Origin: Gottfriedia luciferensis | GTDB lineage: Bacteria > Bacillota > Bacilli > Bacillales > Bacillaceae_G | Length of the DNA: 64,000 nucleotides | Assembly: GCF_001712755.1 (NCBI RefSeq) | Contig: NZ_MDKC01000023.1 | Span: forward strand, 277,789 to 341,788 | Direction of reading: 5' to 3' | Part shown: in pieces, positions 1 through 8,419 of the stretch | Layout: the number at the start of each line of letters is the position of its first letter | Position numbering within the stretch: the stretch's first letter is position 1 | The notes under the pieces: model-generated | What the model was told of the DNA's origin: nothing | The model's database searches: none | Seen by the model: the letters and a program-made list of their open reading frames with translations, nothing else | Position numbers and translations under genes: made by a program

Positions 1-214
1 TCAACTTAATTCCATTGATTGGAGTAGAACTAATGAAAAAGATTGGTTACATCGAGCAATTAGTCCAAATGGTAGAATTCAAAAAACTCGCGATACGATT
101 TTATTAACAGCTAATAAAATTAAACAATTGCTTAATTTACCATTAACTGAAGTAGAACAAAAAATAGAAGAAAAATACGGGTTAGGTGATTTTAATGACG
201 TTAAACTTATTTGA
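1..214 (+). CDS. dndB: DndB C-terminal end (partial, 5' end outside window)
   Basis: An open frame (codons beginning at base 2) runs in from the left edge and stops with TGA at 212-214. The visible tail (about 70 residues) reads DW..RAISPNGRIQKTRD then LTANKIKQLLNLPLTEVE, which matches the end of DndB as I recall the family. DndB is the transcriptional regulator of phosphorothioation operons and carries a DGQHR-type domain upstream of the part seen here. Its stop overlaps the start of dndC by 20 bases, so the two are probably translationally coupled. The identification rests on a short tail plus its place directly before dndC; the promoter of the operon lies outside the window. Confidence 0.8.
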   Translation, partial: QLNSIDWSRTNEKDWLHRAISPNGRIQKTRDTILLTANKIKQLLNLPLTEVEQKIEEKYGLGDFNDVKLI

Positions 215-1757
215 GAGTTTAAAAAATAATACATTTATTACTGTTGCAAAAGAACATATTAAGAAAGTATATCTTGCTGATTCCAGGCCTTGGGTTGTTG
301 GTTATAGTGGTGGGAAAGATTCAACTGTGGTAGCGCAGTTAGTATTTGAATCTCTTTCAGAACTACCTAAAGAGAAACTTCATAAGAAAGTGTATATAAT
401 CTCTTCTGATACTTTGGTAGAAACACCTTTAATTATTCAATCGATTAATACTACATTAAACAGAATTCAAAAAGAAGCTTTAACTAGAGATCTCCCTATT
501 GAAACACATAAAGTTAAACCAATAATAGAAAATACATTTTGGTCTCTTCTAATTGGAAAAGGTTATCCTTCTCCAAACCAAAAGTTCCGTTGGTGTACGG
601 ACCGATTAAAGATTGAACCAGCTGATCAATTTATTATGGATAAAGTTGATTCATTTGGTGAAGTTATTATGGTTCTTGGTGTTAGAGAAAACGAGAGTGC
701 TACAAGAGATAATGTCTTAAAGTCTCACACTATTGAAGGTAAAGATCTAATGAGACACTCAACACTTTCAAATGCATATGTATTTGCACCAATTAAAAGC
801 TTTAGTCTAGATGATGTTTGGGATTATTTATTAAATCACACATCTCCATGGGGCGATGACAATTTTGAACTTCATAAACTTTATCAGGATTCAAGTAGTG
901 GAGAATGTCCACTAGTAATCGATAAAAATATTAAAGAAAGTGCTGGCTCATGTGGTAATAGCCGATTCGGTTGCTGGGTATGTACAGTAGTAACCGAAGA
1001 CAAAGCATTAAATGGATTTATTAATAGTGGTAGTGATTGGATGAAACCATTACTAGTATTTAGAAATTTCATTGCAGATATTCGTGATGATCGCACAAGA
1101 CGTATGAAATACAGAATGAATGGTCAAATGTATTTAAAAGAAGTAAAAATTGAAACAATCGATGGCTTGGAATACGTTATCATACCTAAAAAATCTAGAA
1201 AAGGTAAAGAAACGATCCTATTAAGTGAATATACACAGTTAGAGAAAAAGGATTTAAAACATTATATAAAAGAACATAATATTGATTTAAGTGCACCTTA
1301 TGATCCAAAGATATTAATTAAATTAGAAAGTGGAAAATTAGGACGACTTGGTGTTGGTCCATATACAATGGAAGCTCGAAAAGAAATCTTAACACTATTA
1401 TTAGAAACTCAACGTGATCTAAAACATCCTTATGAAGAAAATTTTGAGCTTATAAGAGAAGAAGAACTTCGTATGATCAGAAGATATTGGCTTGAGAATG
1501 GTGATTGGGAAGATTCACTTCCAACAATCTATAGAGATGTTATGGGAAAAGGTCTTGATTGGGAACAAGATGACCGCCCTCTTTTTGACCAGGAACAAGT
1601 TTTTGATTTAGAAACACTTTGCAGAGAATACAATGTTGATTTAAAAATGTTAAAAAAACTAATTTCTCTTGAAAAAGATTATGCTGGTTATAAAGTTCGT
1701 CGAGGTCTAATGCAGGATCTTGAAAAAGTACTTAAACAAGATTATTTACACATTTAA
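195..1757 (+). CDS. dndC: DndC, phosphorothioation sulfurtransferase (PAPS-reductase-like)
   Basis: DndC of the DNA phosphorothioation machinery, an Fe-S ATP-pyrophosphatase that activates the DNA backbone for sulfur insertion. The PP-loop SGGKDST lies at residues 38-44. Cysteines that could bind the 4Fe-4S cluster are C238, C253, C260 and C263 (GECPL, SCGN, GCWVC), and C134 sits in FRWCTDR. The 520-residue length is usual for the family. I chose the ATG at 195 because AGGTGA ends five bases upstream; a longer GTG start at 186 has no spaced ribosome site. It overlaps the end of dndB and is followed 19 bases later by dndD. The core motifs look intact, so the enzyme should be active. Confidence 0.95.
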   Translation: MTLNLFESLKNNTFITVAKEHIKKVYLADSRPWVVGYSGGKDSTVVAQLVFESLSELPKEKLHKKVYIISSDTLVETPLIIQSINTTLNRIQKEALTRDLPIETHKVKPIIENTFWSLLIGKGYPSPNQKFRWCTDRLKIEPADQFIMDKVDSFGEVIMVLGVRENESATRDNVLKSHTIEGKDLMRHSTLSNAYVFAPIKSFSLDDVWDYLLNHTSPWGDDNFELHKLYQDSSSGECPLVIDKNIKESAGSCGNSRFGCWVCTVVTEDKALNGFINSGSDWMKPLLVFRNFIADIRDDRTRRMKYRMNGQMYLKEVKIETIDGLEYVIIPKKSRKGKETILLSEYTQLEKKDLKHYIKEHNIDLSAPYDPKILIKLESGKLGRLGVGPYTMEARKEILTLLLETQRDLKHPYEENFELIREEELRMIRRYWLENGDWEDSLPTIYRDVMGKGLDWEQDDRPLFDQEQVFDLETLCREYNVDLKMLKKLISLEKDYAGYKVRRGLMQDLEKVLKQDYLHI

Positions 1758-1776
1758 CTAGAAAGGTTCTAAAATC

Positions 1777-3735
1777 ATGAAATTCAAAAAACTTATATTA
1801 GAAAATATCGGAGCTTATCGTGGAACCAATTCTTTTGATTTAGAAACTTCTCCAGGTCAAAATGTTGTATTAATTGGTGGAGAAAATGGTGCAGGGAAAA
1901 CAACATTTTTAAATTCGATTAAATTAGGACTATTTGGAGCGTTCGGCTTTGGTTTTAAAAATAGTTCAGAATATGATAAAAGAGTTTATGCCAGTATCAA
2001 TTCAACAATAAGAACGATTAATAATAGCTCTGCAAGTATTCAAATAATTTTTACTGAAATTGAAAATTATCAGAAAAACGAATACAAGATCATTAGGGGT
2101 TGGAAACTTTTAAATGATAAACCAAAAGAATATTTTATGGTTTATAAAAACGAACAATTTTTAAATGAAGCAGAAACAGATAATTATTTTTCAAAACTTA
2201 AAGAGCTATTCCCTCCTAAATTATTCGATTTATGCTTATTCGATGGTGAAGAAATATCTAAAATTATTAATAATAATGAGTTATCTCAATATTTAAAAGA
2301 ACTATCAACAATAGTTTTTAATTTGGATTTATTTAATAATCTTCATTCAGATCTTACAAATTATTTACAAAAAGAGATCGATGAAAAAAAGTTCAATCAA
2401 ACTGAGGAAGAATTATTTGAAGAGCAAAAAAATAAAGCATCAATCGTTGAAAAAGTACAAAATATTGAGCTTGAAATAAACCAATATAATGAAAAGAAAA
2501 CGCAATTGAATGAATTGTTTTCCTCAAATAAAAAAAGCTTTGAAATCCATGGTGGTCTTAAAGATGAGGAAAGAAACGAACTACTAAGAAAAGAGTCCGA
2601 AATTGAATCTGAACGTAAAAAGTTAAATGAAAAAGTAAAAGGATTCATTTCTGTTTTCTTACCATTTTACATGAATAAAAAATTACTAAATGAGTCTTTA
2701 AGTCAAATTAATTCAGAAGACCAACTAATTTTGTTTAAACAAGCAAGTAAATTTTTATCAGTGACTGATATTCAAGATATTGTTGAACAATTAGATAATA
2801 AAACAATTCAACCAAGCGAACTACAATCTTTAATACTTGATAAATTTAGACCTAAACAAGAAGTTAATACAATTCATAACTTATCTCCTTCTCAAAGAGG
2901 ACAAGTTGAACAGATTTCGAATTTTATAAACAATGAAAACCATATAAAATATTTAGAGACAATTAGTAAAAATCGTGAACTTTTATCTGATGCACAAGAA
3001 ATCCGTAAAAAAATAGCAACAAATGATAAAGCAAATGATTTTAACAAAATGCTTGAAGAAATGGAACGAATTACAAAAGAAATTAGTAAAATTGAATTTG
3101 AACTTCAAACTTTAGAAGAAATGCGATTAAATCTTAATAACAAGCTAACTGAATCCGAAAAAGTTATTCTTGCTAAAGAGACATATTTAAAGCAGGAAAC
3201 ACGTACTGAAAACACTTTTGAAATGGCTCAAAATATTATTAAACTAAGCCAACGCTTCCAAGAAGTACAACATCAGAAAAAGTTGCAACAAGTACAAATT
3301 GCTGCAACTGATATGTTAAATAAATTAATGCGTAAAAATCAATATATTTCTTCTATAAGAATAAACTCAGTTACATTTGACGTTAAATTATATAATGCTA
3401 CTAATGAAGAAATAGAAAAGATCACTCTTTCTGCTGGCGAAAAAGAAATCTTATTACTTTCTATAATTTGGGCAATGTTTAAATGCTCAGGTAGACGAGT
3501 ACCATTTATATTTGATACTCTACTTGGTCGTTTAGATAATACACATAAACAACGAGTATTAACTGACTTTATTCCTAAATGTGGAGAGCAAGTATTAATC
3601 TTATCTACAAATTCGGAAGTAAACTCTACCCAGTTTAAACTTTTGGACGAGCATATATCAAAACAATATTTATTGCAATTTAATACTGAAGAACAAAACA
3701 TAAAAGTAACTTCAGGATACTTTCAATTTAATTAA
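1777..3735 (+). CDS. dndD: DndD, SMC-like ATPase of phosphorothioation
   Basis: DndD, a Rad50/SMC-like ATPase thought to hydrolyse ATP and introduce or recognise DNA nicks during sulfur insertion. Walker A GENGAGKTT is at residues 35-43, followed by a long coiled-coil middle (roughly 190-520) without a CxxC zinc hook. The ABC signature LSAGEKE is at 551-557 and the Walker B-like VPFIFDTLLGRLD at 575-587. The 652-residue length is normal. The AGAAAGG site upstream of 1777 supports this ATG. It lies in the dndB-C-D-E-A operon. A second, diverged DndD-like protein is encoded at 11576-13582. Confidence 0.95.
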   Translation: MKFKKLILENIGAYRGTNSFDLETSPGQNVVLIGGENGAGKTTFLNSIKLGLFGAFGFGFKNSSEYDKRVYASINSTIRTINNSSASIQIIFTEIENYQKNEYKIIRGWKLLNDKPKEYFMVYKNEQFLNEAETDNYFSKLKELFPPKLFDLCLFDGEEISKIINNNELSQYLKELSTIVFNLDLFNNLHSDLTNYLQKEIDEKKFNQTEEELFEEQKNKASIVEKVQNIELEINQYNEKKTQLNELFSSNKKSFEIHGGLKDEERNELLRKESEIESERKKLNEKVKGFISVFLPFYMNKKLLNESLSQINSEDQLILFKQASKFLSVTDIQDIVEQLDNKTIQPSELQSLILDKFRPKQEVNTIHNLSPSQRGQVEQISNFINNENHIKYLETISKNRELLSDAQEIRKKIATNDKANDFNKMLEEMERITKEISKIEFELQTLEEMRLNLNNKLTESEKVILAKETYLKQETRTENTFEMAQNIIKLSQRFQEVQHQKKLQQVQIAATDMLNKLMRKNQYISSIRINSVTFDVKLYNATNEEIEKITLSAGEKEILLLSIIWAMFKCSGRRVPFIFDTLLGRLDNTHKQRVLTDFIPKCGEQVLILSTNSEVNSTQFKLLDEHISKQYLLQFNTEEQNIKVTSGYFQFN

Positions 3736-3747
3736 GGAGGATTGAAA

Positions 3748-4128
3748 ATGATCCATCGATTAAAACTATCTAATAATACATCAGAAATTCTGAAAGAACT
3801 TCAATCCTCTACTCAGCTAACACCAAATATATTAGCACGTTTAGCAGTTGGAGCTTCACTTACAAATAATTCAATACCTGAAATTCCTAACTATAGATCG
3901 AATAATGGGTTAGAAATTAACAGGCAGACTTTTACTGGAGAATATGATCAAATTTATAAGACATTAATCTCTCAACATGCTGGGAAATTACTAACAGATG
4001 AAGAATACTTCCCTACCCTTTTTAATGCACATCTTGAGCGTGGTATTACAATTATTCAAAATGAATATAAATACGCTGGAAATGCGGATAAATTTTATGA
4101 AAACATGTTAAAATTTAATGCGGAGTGA
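3748..4128 (+). CDS. dndE: DndE, small DNA-binding protein of phosphorothioation
   Basis: DndE, about 126 residues. The family binds nicked double-stranded DNA and stabilises the sulfur-modification complex. The N-terminal half (TPNILARLAVGASL) and the GLEINRQTFTGEYDQIYKTL stretch are typical of the family. AAGGAGG at 3734-3740 is spaced seven bases from the ATG at 3748; a TTG at 3742 is too close to that site to be the start. The stop TGA overlaps the dndA region (dndA ATG at 4134), so the genes are tightly coupled. The protein differs strongly from the second DndE-like protein encoded at 13583-13981. Confidence 0.93.
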   Translation: MIHRLKLSNNTSEILKELQSSTQLTPNILARLAVGASLTNNSIPEIPNYRSNNGLEINRQTFTGEYDQIYKTLISQHAGKLLTDEEYFPTLFNAHLERGITIIQNEYKYAGNADKFYENMLKFNAE

Positions 4129-4133
4129 TTAGA

Positions 4134-5258
4134 ATGCTATATTTAGATAACAGTGCAACTACCCCAATTCATCCAGAGGTAAAAGATGCAATGTTACCTT
4201 ACTTACTCGAGGAATTTGGTAATCCCTCGAGTAAGTATTATACATTAGCTGAAAATGCCAAATATGCTGTTGAGAATTCTCGTAAACATATTGCAAATCT
4301 ACTTGGATGTGACACAGATGATATCATATTTACAAGTGGTTCTACAGAAAGTAATAATATGATTTTAAAAGGTATTGCAGAATACCATGGTATTAGTGAG
4401 AACAAACATATTATAACTTCCAGAACTGAGCATCCTTCTGTATTAGAAGTATGTGAATACTTACATTCAAAAGGATTTAAAATAAGCTACTTAGACGTTG
4501 ATCAATTTGGAAGAATTAAATTAGATGAACTTGAAGAACTTCTTCAAACCGTCCCTACCCTACTCGTTTCTTTAATATGGGGTAACAATGAATTAGGATC
4601 ATTAAACCCTATGGATGATATTCAAAAGCTTTGTCAAAAATACAAAGTATTTTTACATACTGATGCAACACAAGTGGTTGGGAAAATTGAAGTATCATTA
4701 AACGATTTAGAAGGAATAAATTTTTTATCCTGTTCTGCTCATAAGTTTCATGGTCCAAAAGGTGTTGGTGTAGCAGTTCTTCGAAAAGATTCATTAGGTC
4801 TCCCTATTCCAATTACTCCTTTACTACATGGTGGTGGACAAGAGAAAAATTACCGAAGTGGTACATTAGCTGTCCATAATATTGTTGGAATGGGCAAAGC
4901 AGCTGAAATTACATTGAAAAATTTAAAGTGTAATATTGAAAAACTAAATTCACTTGAAAATGCACTTAAAGATATTTTAATTAAAAAATTTGGCAATTCA
5001 ATTATTTTTAATAATGATACAGAACAAAAAATACCAGGAATACTTAATGTACAATTTGTAGGGATTAATAATGAAATACTAGTAAAAAAATTAGCACCTT
5101 ATATTGCAGTTTCTACTGGTTCTGCTTGTAGCTCTAGTAAACCGAGTCACGTACTCCAAGCAATTGGTTTAAGTCTAAATGAGATTAGGAATACGATTCG
5201 TTTTTCTATTTCTTCCTTACTAAAGCAAGAGGACTTCAAAATATTTAATGATTTGTAA
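4134..5258 (+). CDS. dndA: DndA/IscS-family cysteine desulfurase
   Basis: A pyridoxal-phosphate cysteine desulfurase (374 residues) that would supply persulfide sulfur to DndC. The protein opens MLYLDNSATTP as the family does. The PLP lysine lies in SCSAHKFHGPKG and the persulfide cysteine in the loop STGSACSS near residue 330. GGAGTGA at 4122-4128 precedes the ATG at 4134 by five bases, so this start is preferred over a GTG at 4125. In many Dnd clusters the desulfurase is encoded elsewhere; here it is inside the operon, after dndE. Chromosomal IscS/NifS paralogues look similar, so the dndA label depends on context. Confidence 0.9.
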   Translation: MLYLDNSATTPIHPEVKDAMLPYLLEEFGNPSSKYYTLAENAKYAVENSRKHIANLLGCDTDDIIFTSGSTESNNMILKGIAEYHGISENKHIITSRTEHPSVLEVCEYLHSKGFKISYLDVDQFGRIKLDELEELLQTVPTLLVSLIWGNNELGSLNPMDDIQKLCQKYKVFLHTDATQVVGKIEVSLNDLEGINFLSCSAHKFHGPKGVGVAVLRKDSLGLPIPITPLLHGGGQEKNYRSGTLAVHNIVGMGKAAEITLKNLKCNIEKLNSLENALKDILIKKFGNSIIFNNDTEQKIPGILNVQFVGINNEILVKKLAPYIAVSTGSACSSSKPSHVLQAIGLSLNEIRNTIRFSISSLLKQEDFKIFNDL

Positions 5259-5283
5259 ATTTAATTTTTAAAGGAAGAAAAAA

Positions 5284-6369
5284 ATGGCGAAATACTATCC
5301 AGAGTTCCCAGTATTTAGAACAAATGGTGAAAAAAAAGTTTTTCAAAAACTAGTAGAGACACTTGATGATGATTGGCATGTTTTTTATGAGCCCATCATC
5401 AACTACTTTGAACCTGATATTATAATTTTTTCAAAAAAATACGGTGTTTTGATATTAGAGATTAAAGACTATAAGATTGATACCATATTTTCAATGTCAC
5501 CATATCAGTGGGTTTTAAAGTTGGATGATGGTTATACTAATACACTTTCACCATTTAAACAAATCAAAAACTATTCAAGAAATTTGATTGATTTATTAAG
5601 TACTAATAACATATTAATTTCAAATGAAAATAAAAAACTAACTTTTCCTGTATCTTTTATTATTTGTTTTACAAATATGACTGATGAAGAAATATATGAA
5701 AAAAAAATCAACGAATTTATACCAAGTCAATTTTTACTCTCATATAATGATTTGGAAAATGGGAATTTATTGAGCAAAATCGAAAAAAGCTTCCATACTT
5801 TTTTCCGGATTAAACCATTAAGTACCGAAGTAGAAAATGCTATAATAAAATTCATTTTCCCATCCTACAATCACACTTTTAAAAGTAATACGGCTATAAG
5901 ATCTAGTGGGTCTTTGATAACAACAGAAAAGAAAGTAATAGTAAATTCAATTCTTCATCAACCATCTGGAATAGATGAAATCATGTATATAGTGAATGAA
6001 ATAAATCACTTAAAAAATGAAAAAAATATGTATTTTTCGGATTTTGCTATCGTTGTACCTACAAACTTTAAAATTAAAGATACTGAAATTATTTCAATTT
6101 ACAATATGGCTCATAAGAATATTTTAAAATATACTCCTTTAAATGACTCTGAGATAATCAATATTATTACATTAAGTGAGTTAGAGGACTTACCAATTAC
6201 AAATAATATTTTTTACCCTCACCTAAATTATCTAACAATGGATTCTACACAAAATAATGCTTTGGTACAGTTAATGTGTACAAAAGCATTATCTCAAGTT
6301 TATTTTAGCTATAGTAATTCTACCAATTCTTTTATTGATTTATTAGTAAAAAGGTTTAATACAATCTAA
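5284..6369 (+). CDS. NERD-domain nuclease-like protein
   Basis: A 361-residue protein whose first 110 residues form a NERD (nuclease-related) domain: E16 in GEKKVF, D45 in PDIII and E59-K61 in LEIKDY make a complete PD-(D/E)XK-type set. NERD domains are often fused to superfamily-1 helicases. Here the C-terminal half (about 210-361) has only faint traces of a UvrD-like C-terminal region (FAIVVPTN, then NNALVQLMCTKALSQVYFSYS) and no Walker motifs, so it may be a helicase remnant or a specificity part. It sits 25 bases after dndA and probably belongs to the dnd transcript. Its 3' end overlaps the convergent helicase gene by 27 bases. It is a candidate nuclease acting with the helicase genes; its function is inferred. 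Confidence 0.75.
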   Translation: MAKYYPEFPVFRTNGEKKVFQKLVETLDDDWHVFYEPIINYFEPDIIIFSKKYGVLILEIKDYKIDTIFSMSPYQWVLKLDDGYTNTLSPFKQIKNYSRNLIDLLSTNNILISNENKKLTFPVSFIICFTNMTDEEIYEKKINEFIPSQFLLSYNDLENGNLLSKIEKSFHTFFRIKPLSTEVENAIIKFIFPSYNHTFKSNTAIRSSGSLITTEKKVIVNSILHQPSGIDEIMYIVNEINHLKNEKNMYFSDFAIVVPTNFKIKDTEIISIYNMAHKNILKYTPLNDSEIINIITLSELEDLPITNNIFYPHLNYLTMDSTQNNALVQLMCTKALSQVYFSYSNSTNSFIDLLVKRFNTI

Positions 6370-8418
6370 CCAATTCTGAAAACAACTTTCTTGACTAGGG
6401 CAGGAGTTCCTTCCAAAAAAGACTAATTTTTCTTCTGCCCTAGTCAATGCTACATATAATACCCTTAATTCCTCAGAATAAAGATCTGTTTCATATTGAT
6501 CAATTATACTATCATAGTTACTACTTTTTAATTCAACATAATTACCATTATATGCACGATAATAAAAACCCAAACCTAATTTATTATCTACTAAAATACT
6601 AGGATTTTTAATAAATTTTCCATACGGTTGATCTAATTCCGGTAAGATAACGATTGGAAACTCAAGTCCTTTGGCTTTGTGAATAGTAATTAATTCTACT
6701 TCATTTTTTTTGTACATATTCTCCACGATCGTTGCCTGAGTTTCCTCAATATTTGAATTAATTTGGATCGATAACCAATCTGCACATGCATATATTCCGA
6801 TATTTTCCTGTTTATTTAATTTACGTACTAATTCCTTTAATTTTAATAAATTAGCATACTCTTGTTGATTCATAATAGTATTAATTTTTGATATTGAAAA
6901 CAACATATCTAAAAATTGAGCTGGAGTTAGTTCTTGTATTGCTGATTGATTATCTAACTTACTAACAAAAGTTAACAACAGGTCCTTATTATTGTTAAAA
7001 AATTTTGATTCTAGAACTTCTAACTCTAATATTTCATTTTTAAAACTTGTATAATATTTTAAGACTTTATAACAATCTATTACTTCTTTTTGGACATAAA
7101 AATCTCCAGCGCCAACTAAACTATATGAAACATTTAATTCTTTTAATTTTTTTGCATAAGAAAGCATACTTCTATTTTTTCTAAATAAAATTGCAATATT
7201 ACCAGGATTTTCTCCTTCTACTATCAACTTTTGAACATATTTTGTAACCTCTTCTGAATAATCTGCCTCTTTATCAATTAGTATCCATTCGTATGCACTT
7301 TTTATATCTATTTCAGGTTTAAATTTGAATTCAGGAATTCTTAAATTTTCAGGTTTAAATGAAATTATTGGAAATTTTTCTCGAATACTTTGAAATATAA
7401 CATTAACAAGCTGTATTAATTCAGGAGTTGATCTAAAGTTTGTATTTAAAGGCAAAACCGAACCAATTGTTCCAACCCAATTAGCTGTCTTATTGTAGGA
7501 AGATTGGTCGGCTCCTCTAAATTTATAAATGGATTGTTTTGCATCTCCAACTAAAAATAGATTCGGACTTTTTTCATTACTATTGCAAATTAATCTTACA
7601 ATTTCGGTTTGATACATTGAAGTATCCTGAAATTCATCAATAAATAAGTATTTAATACTATTTTGCAATTCTTCAACGATCCACTTATTATTTTTCAATA
7701 ATTGAAAAGTGTATTCTAACAGTTCTTCCGTATCTATCGATCTATTTTTTAAATTATAATATTTTTTATTGACCTTTTTTAATACTAAATTAAACTCTTC
7801 TCGTATTTCTTTTTTATTCCTATGATCTTCAAGTACAGGAGGAAAAATTTCTATTACTTTTTCCAAGTTATAGCCCTTACTTTTAATTTGATTAAAAGCC
7901 TGTTTTATATATTTTTCAAATTCATATACTTGAATATAATTAAATGTAACAATACTTTTATTTAGATTTTTTTTCTCTTGTATAAACTCTTCAATTGATA
8001 ATTTAATTGTTAAATCCAGAACATTATTTTTAATAGAATAATTTGATGAATATGAATAATTGTGTTCTGAAATCGGTCCTGCCTGATTCAATATATACTT
8101 ACAGAATTTATGAATTGTTGAAATGTTTGCAGAGTTAATATTCTCTAATTCATATCTAAAACGTATCTTTTCTTGTCCTGATGAACCTTGCCACTTAGAA
8201 TATAAATAGTCTTTAATTCTTGATTTTAAATTATCAGTAGCTTTATTTGTAAAAGTAATTATTGCAAAATCTGTAATAGATAAATTAACGTTTTTTTCTA
8301 ATAAATGGAGTATTTTCCTTGCTAAAACTTCTGTTTTACCAGTTCCTGCACCCGCTTTTACAAGAACGATTTTTTCATCTTTCTCGACAACAATCTGTTG
8401 TTCTTTCGTAAGTTTCAA
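6343..8418 (-). CDS. AddA/UvrD-like superfamily-1 DNA helicase
   Basis: An SF1A helicase of 691 residues. Walker A AGAGTGKT is at residues 22-29, DEFQDT at 261-266 and GDAKQSIYKFRG at 291-302. A TIHKAKGLEFP motif and RVLYVALTRAEEKL lie near the C-terminus. It resembles AddA/RecB but ends right after the last helicase motif, so the usual C-terminal nuclease domain is missing. I prefer the TTG at 8418: GGAAG lies eight bases upstream and the helicase fold begins at LTKEQQ. An ATG at 8454 would add 12 residues and overlap the upstream gene. It follows the AddB-like gene directly (its stop is at 8420-8422), as addB-addA pairs do. The partner nuclease may be the NERD protein; that is inference. 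Confidence 0.88.
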   Translation of the reverse strand: MKLTKEQQIVVEKDEKIVLVKAGAGTGKTEVLARKILHLLEKNVNLSITDFAIITFTNKATDNLKSRIKDYLYSKWQGSSGQEKIRFRYELENINSANISTIHKFCKYILNQAGPISEHNYSYSSNYSIKNNVLDLTIKLSIEEFIQEKKNLNKSIVTFNYIQVYEFEKYIKQAFNQIKSKGYNLEKVIEIFPPVLEDHRNKKEIREEFNLVLKKVNKKYYNLKNRSIDTEELLEYTFQLLKNNKWIVEELQNSIKYLFIDEFQDTSMYQTEIVRLICNSNEKSPNLFLVGDAKQSIYKFRGADQSSYNKTANWVGTIGSVLPLNTNFRSTPELIQLVNVIFQSIREKFPIISFKPENLRIPEFKFKPEIDIKSAYEWILIDKEADYSEEVTKYVQKLIVEGENPGNIAILFRKNRSMLSYAKKLKELNVSYSLVGAGDFYVQKEVIDCYKVLKYYTSFKNEILELEVLESKFFNNNKDLLLTFVSKLDNQSAIQELTPAQFLDMLFSISKINTIMNQQEYANLLKLKELVRKLNKQENIGIYACADWLSIQINSNIEETQATIVENMYKKNEVELITIHKAKGLEFPIVILPELDQPYGKFIKNPSILVDNKLGLGFYYRAYNGNYVELKSSNYDSIIDQYETDLYSEELRVLYVALTRAEEKLVFFGRNSCPSQESCFQNWLDCIKPFY

Positions 8419-8419
8419 A

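Noticed and set aside
186..194. GTG start for dndC nine bases upstream
   Set aside because: The AGGTGA site overlaps this GTG, while the ATG at 195 has correct spacing.
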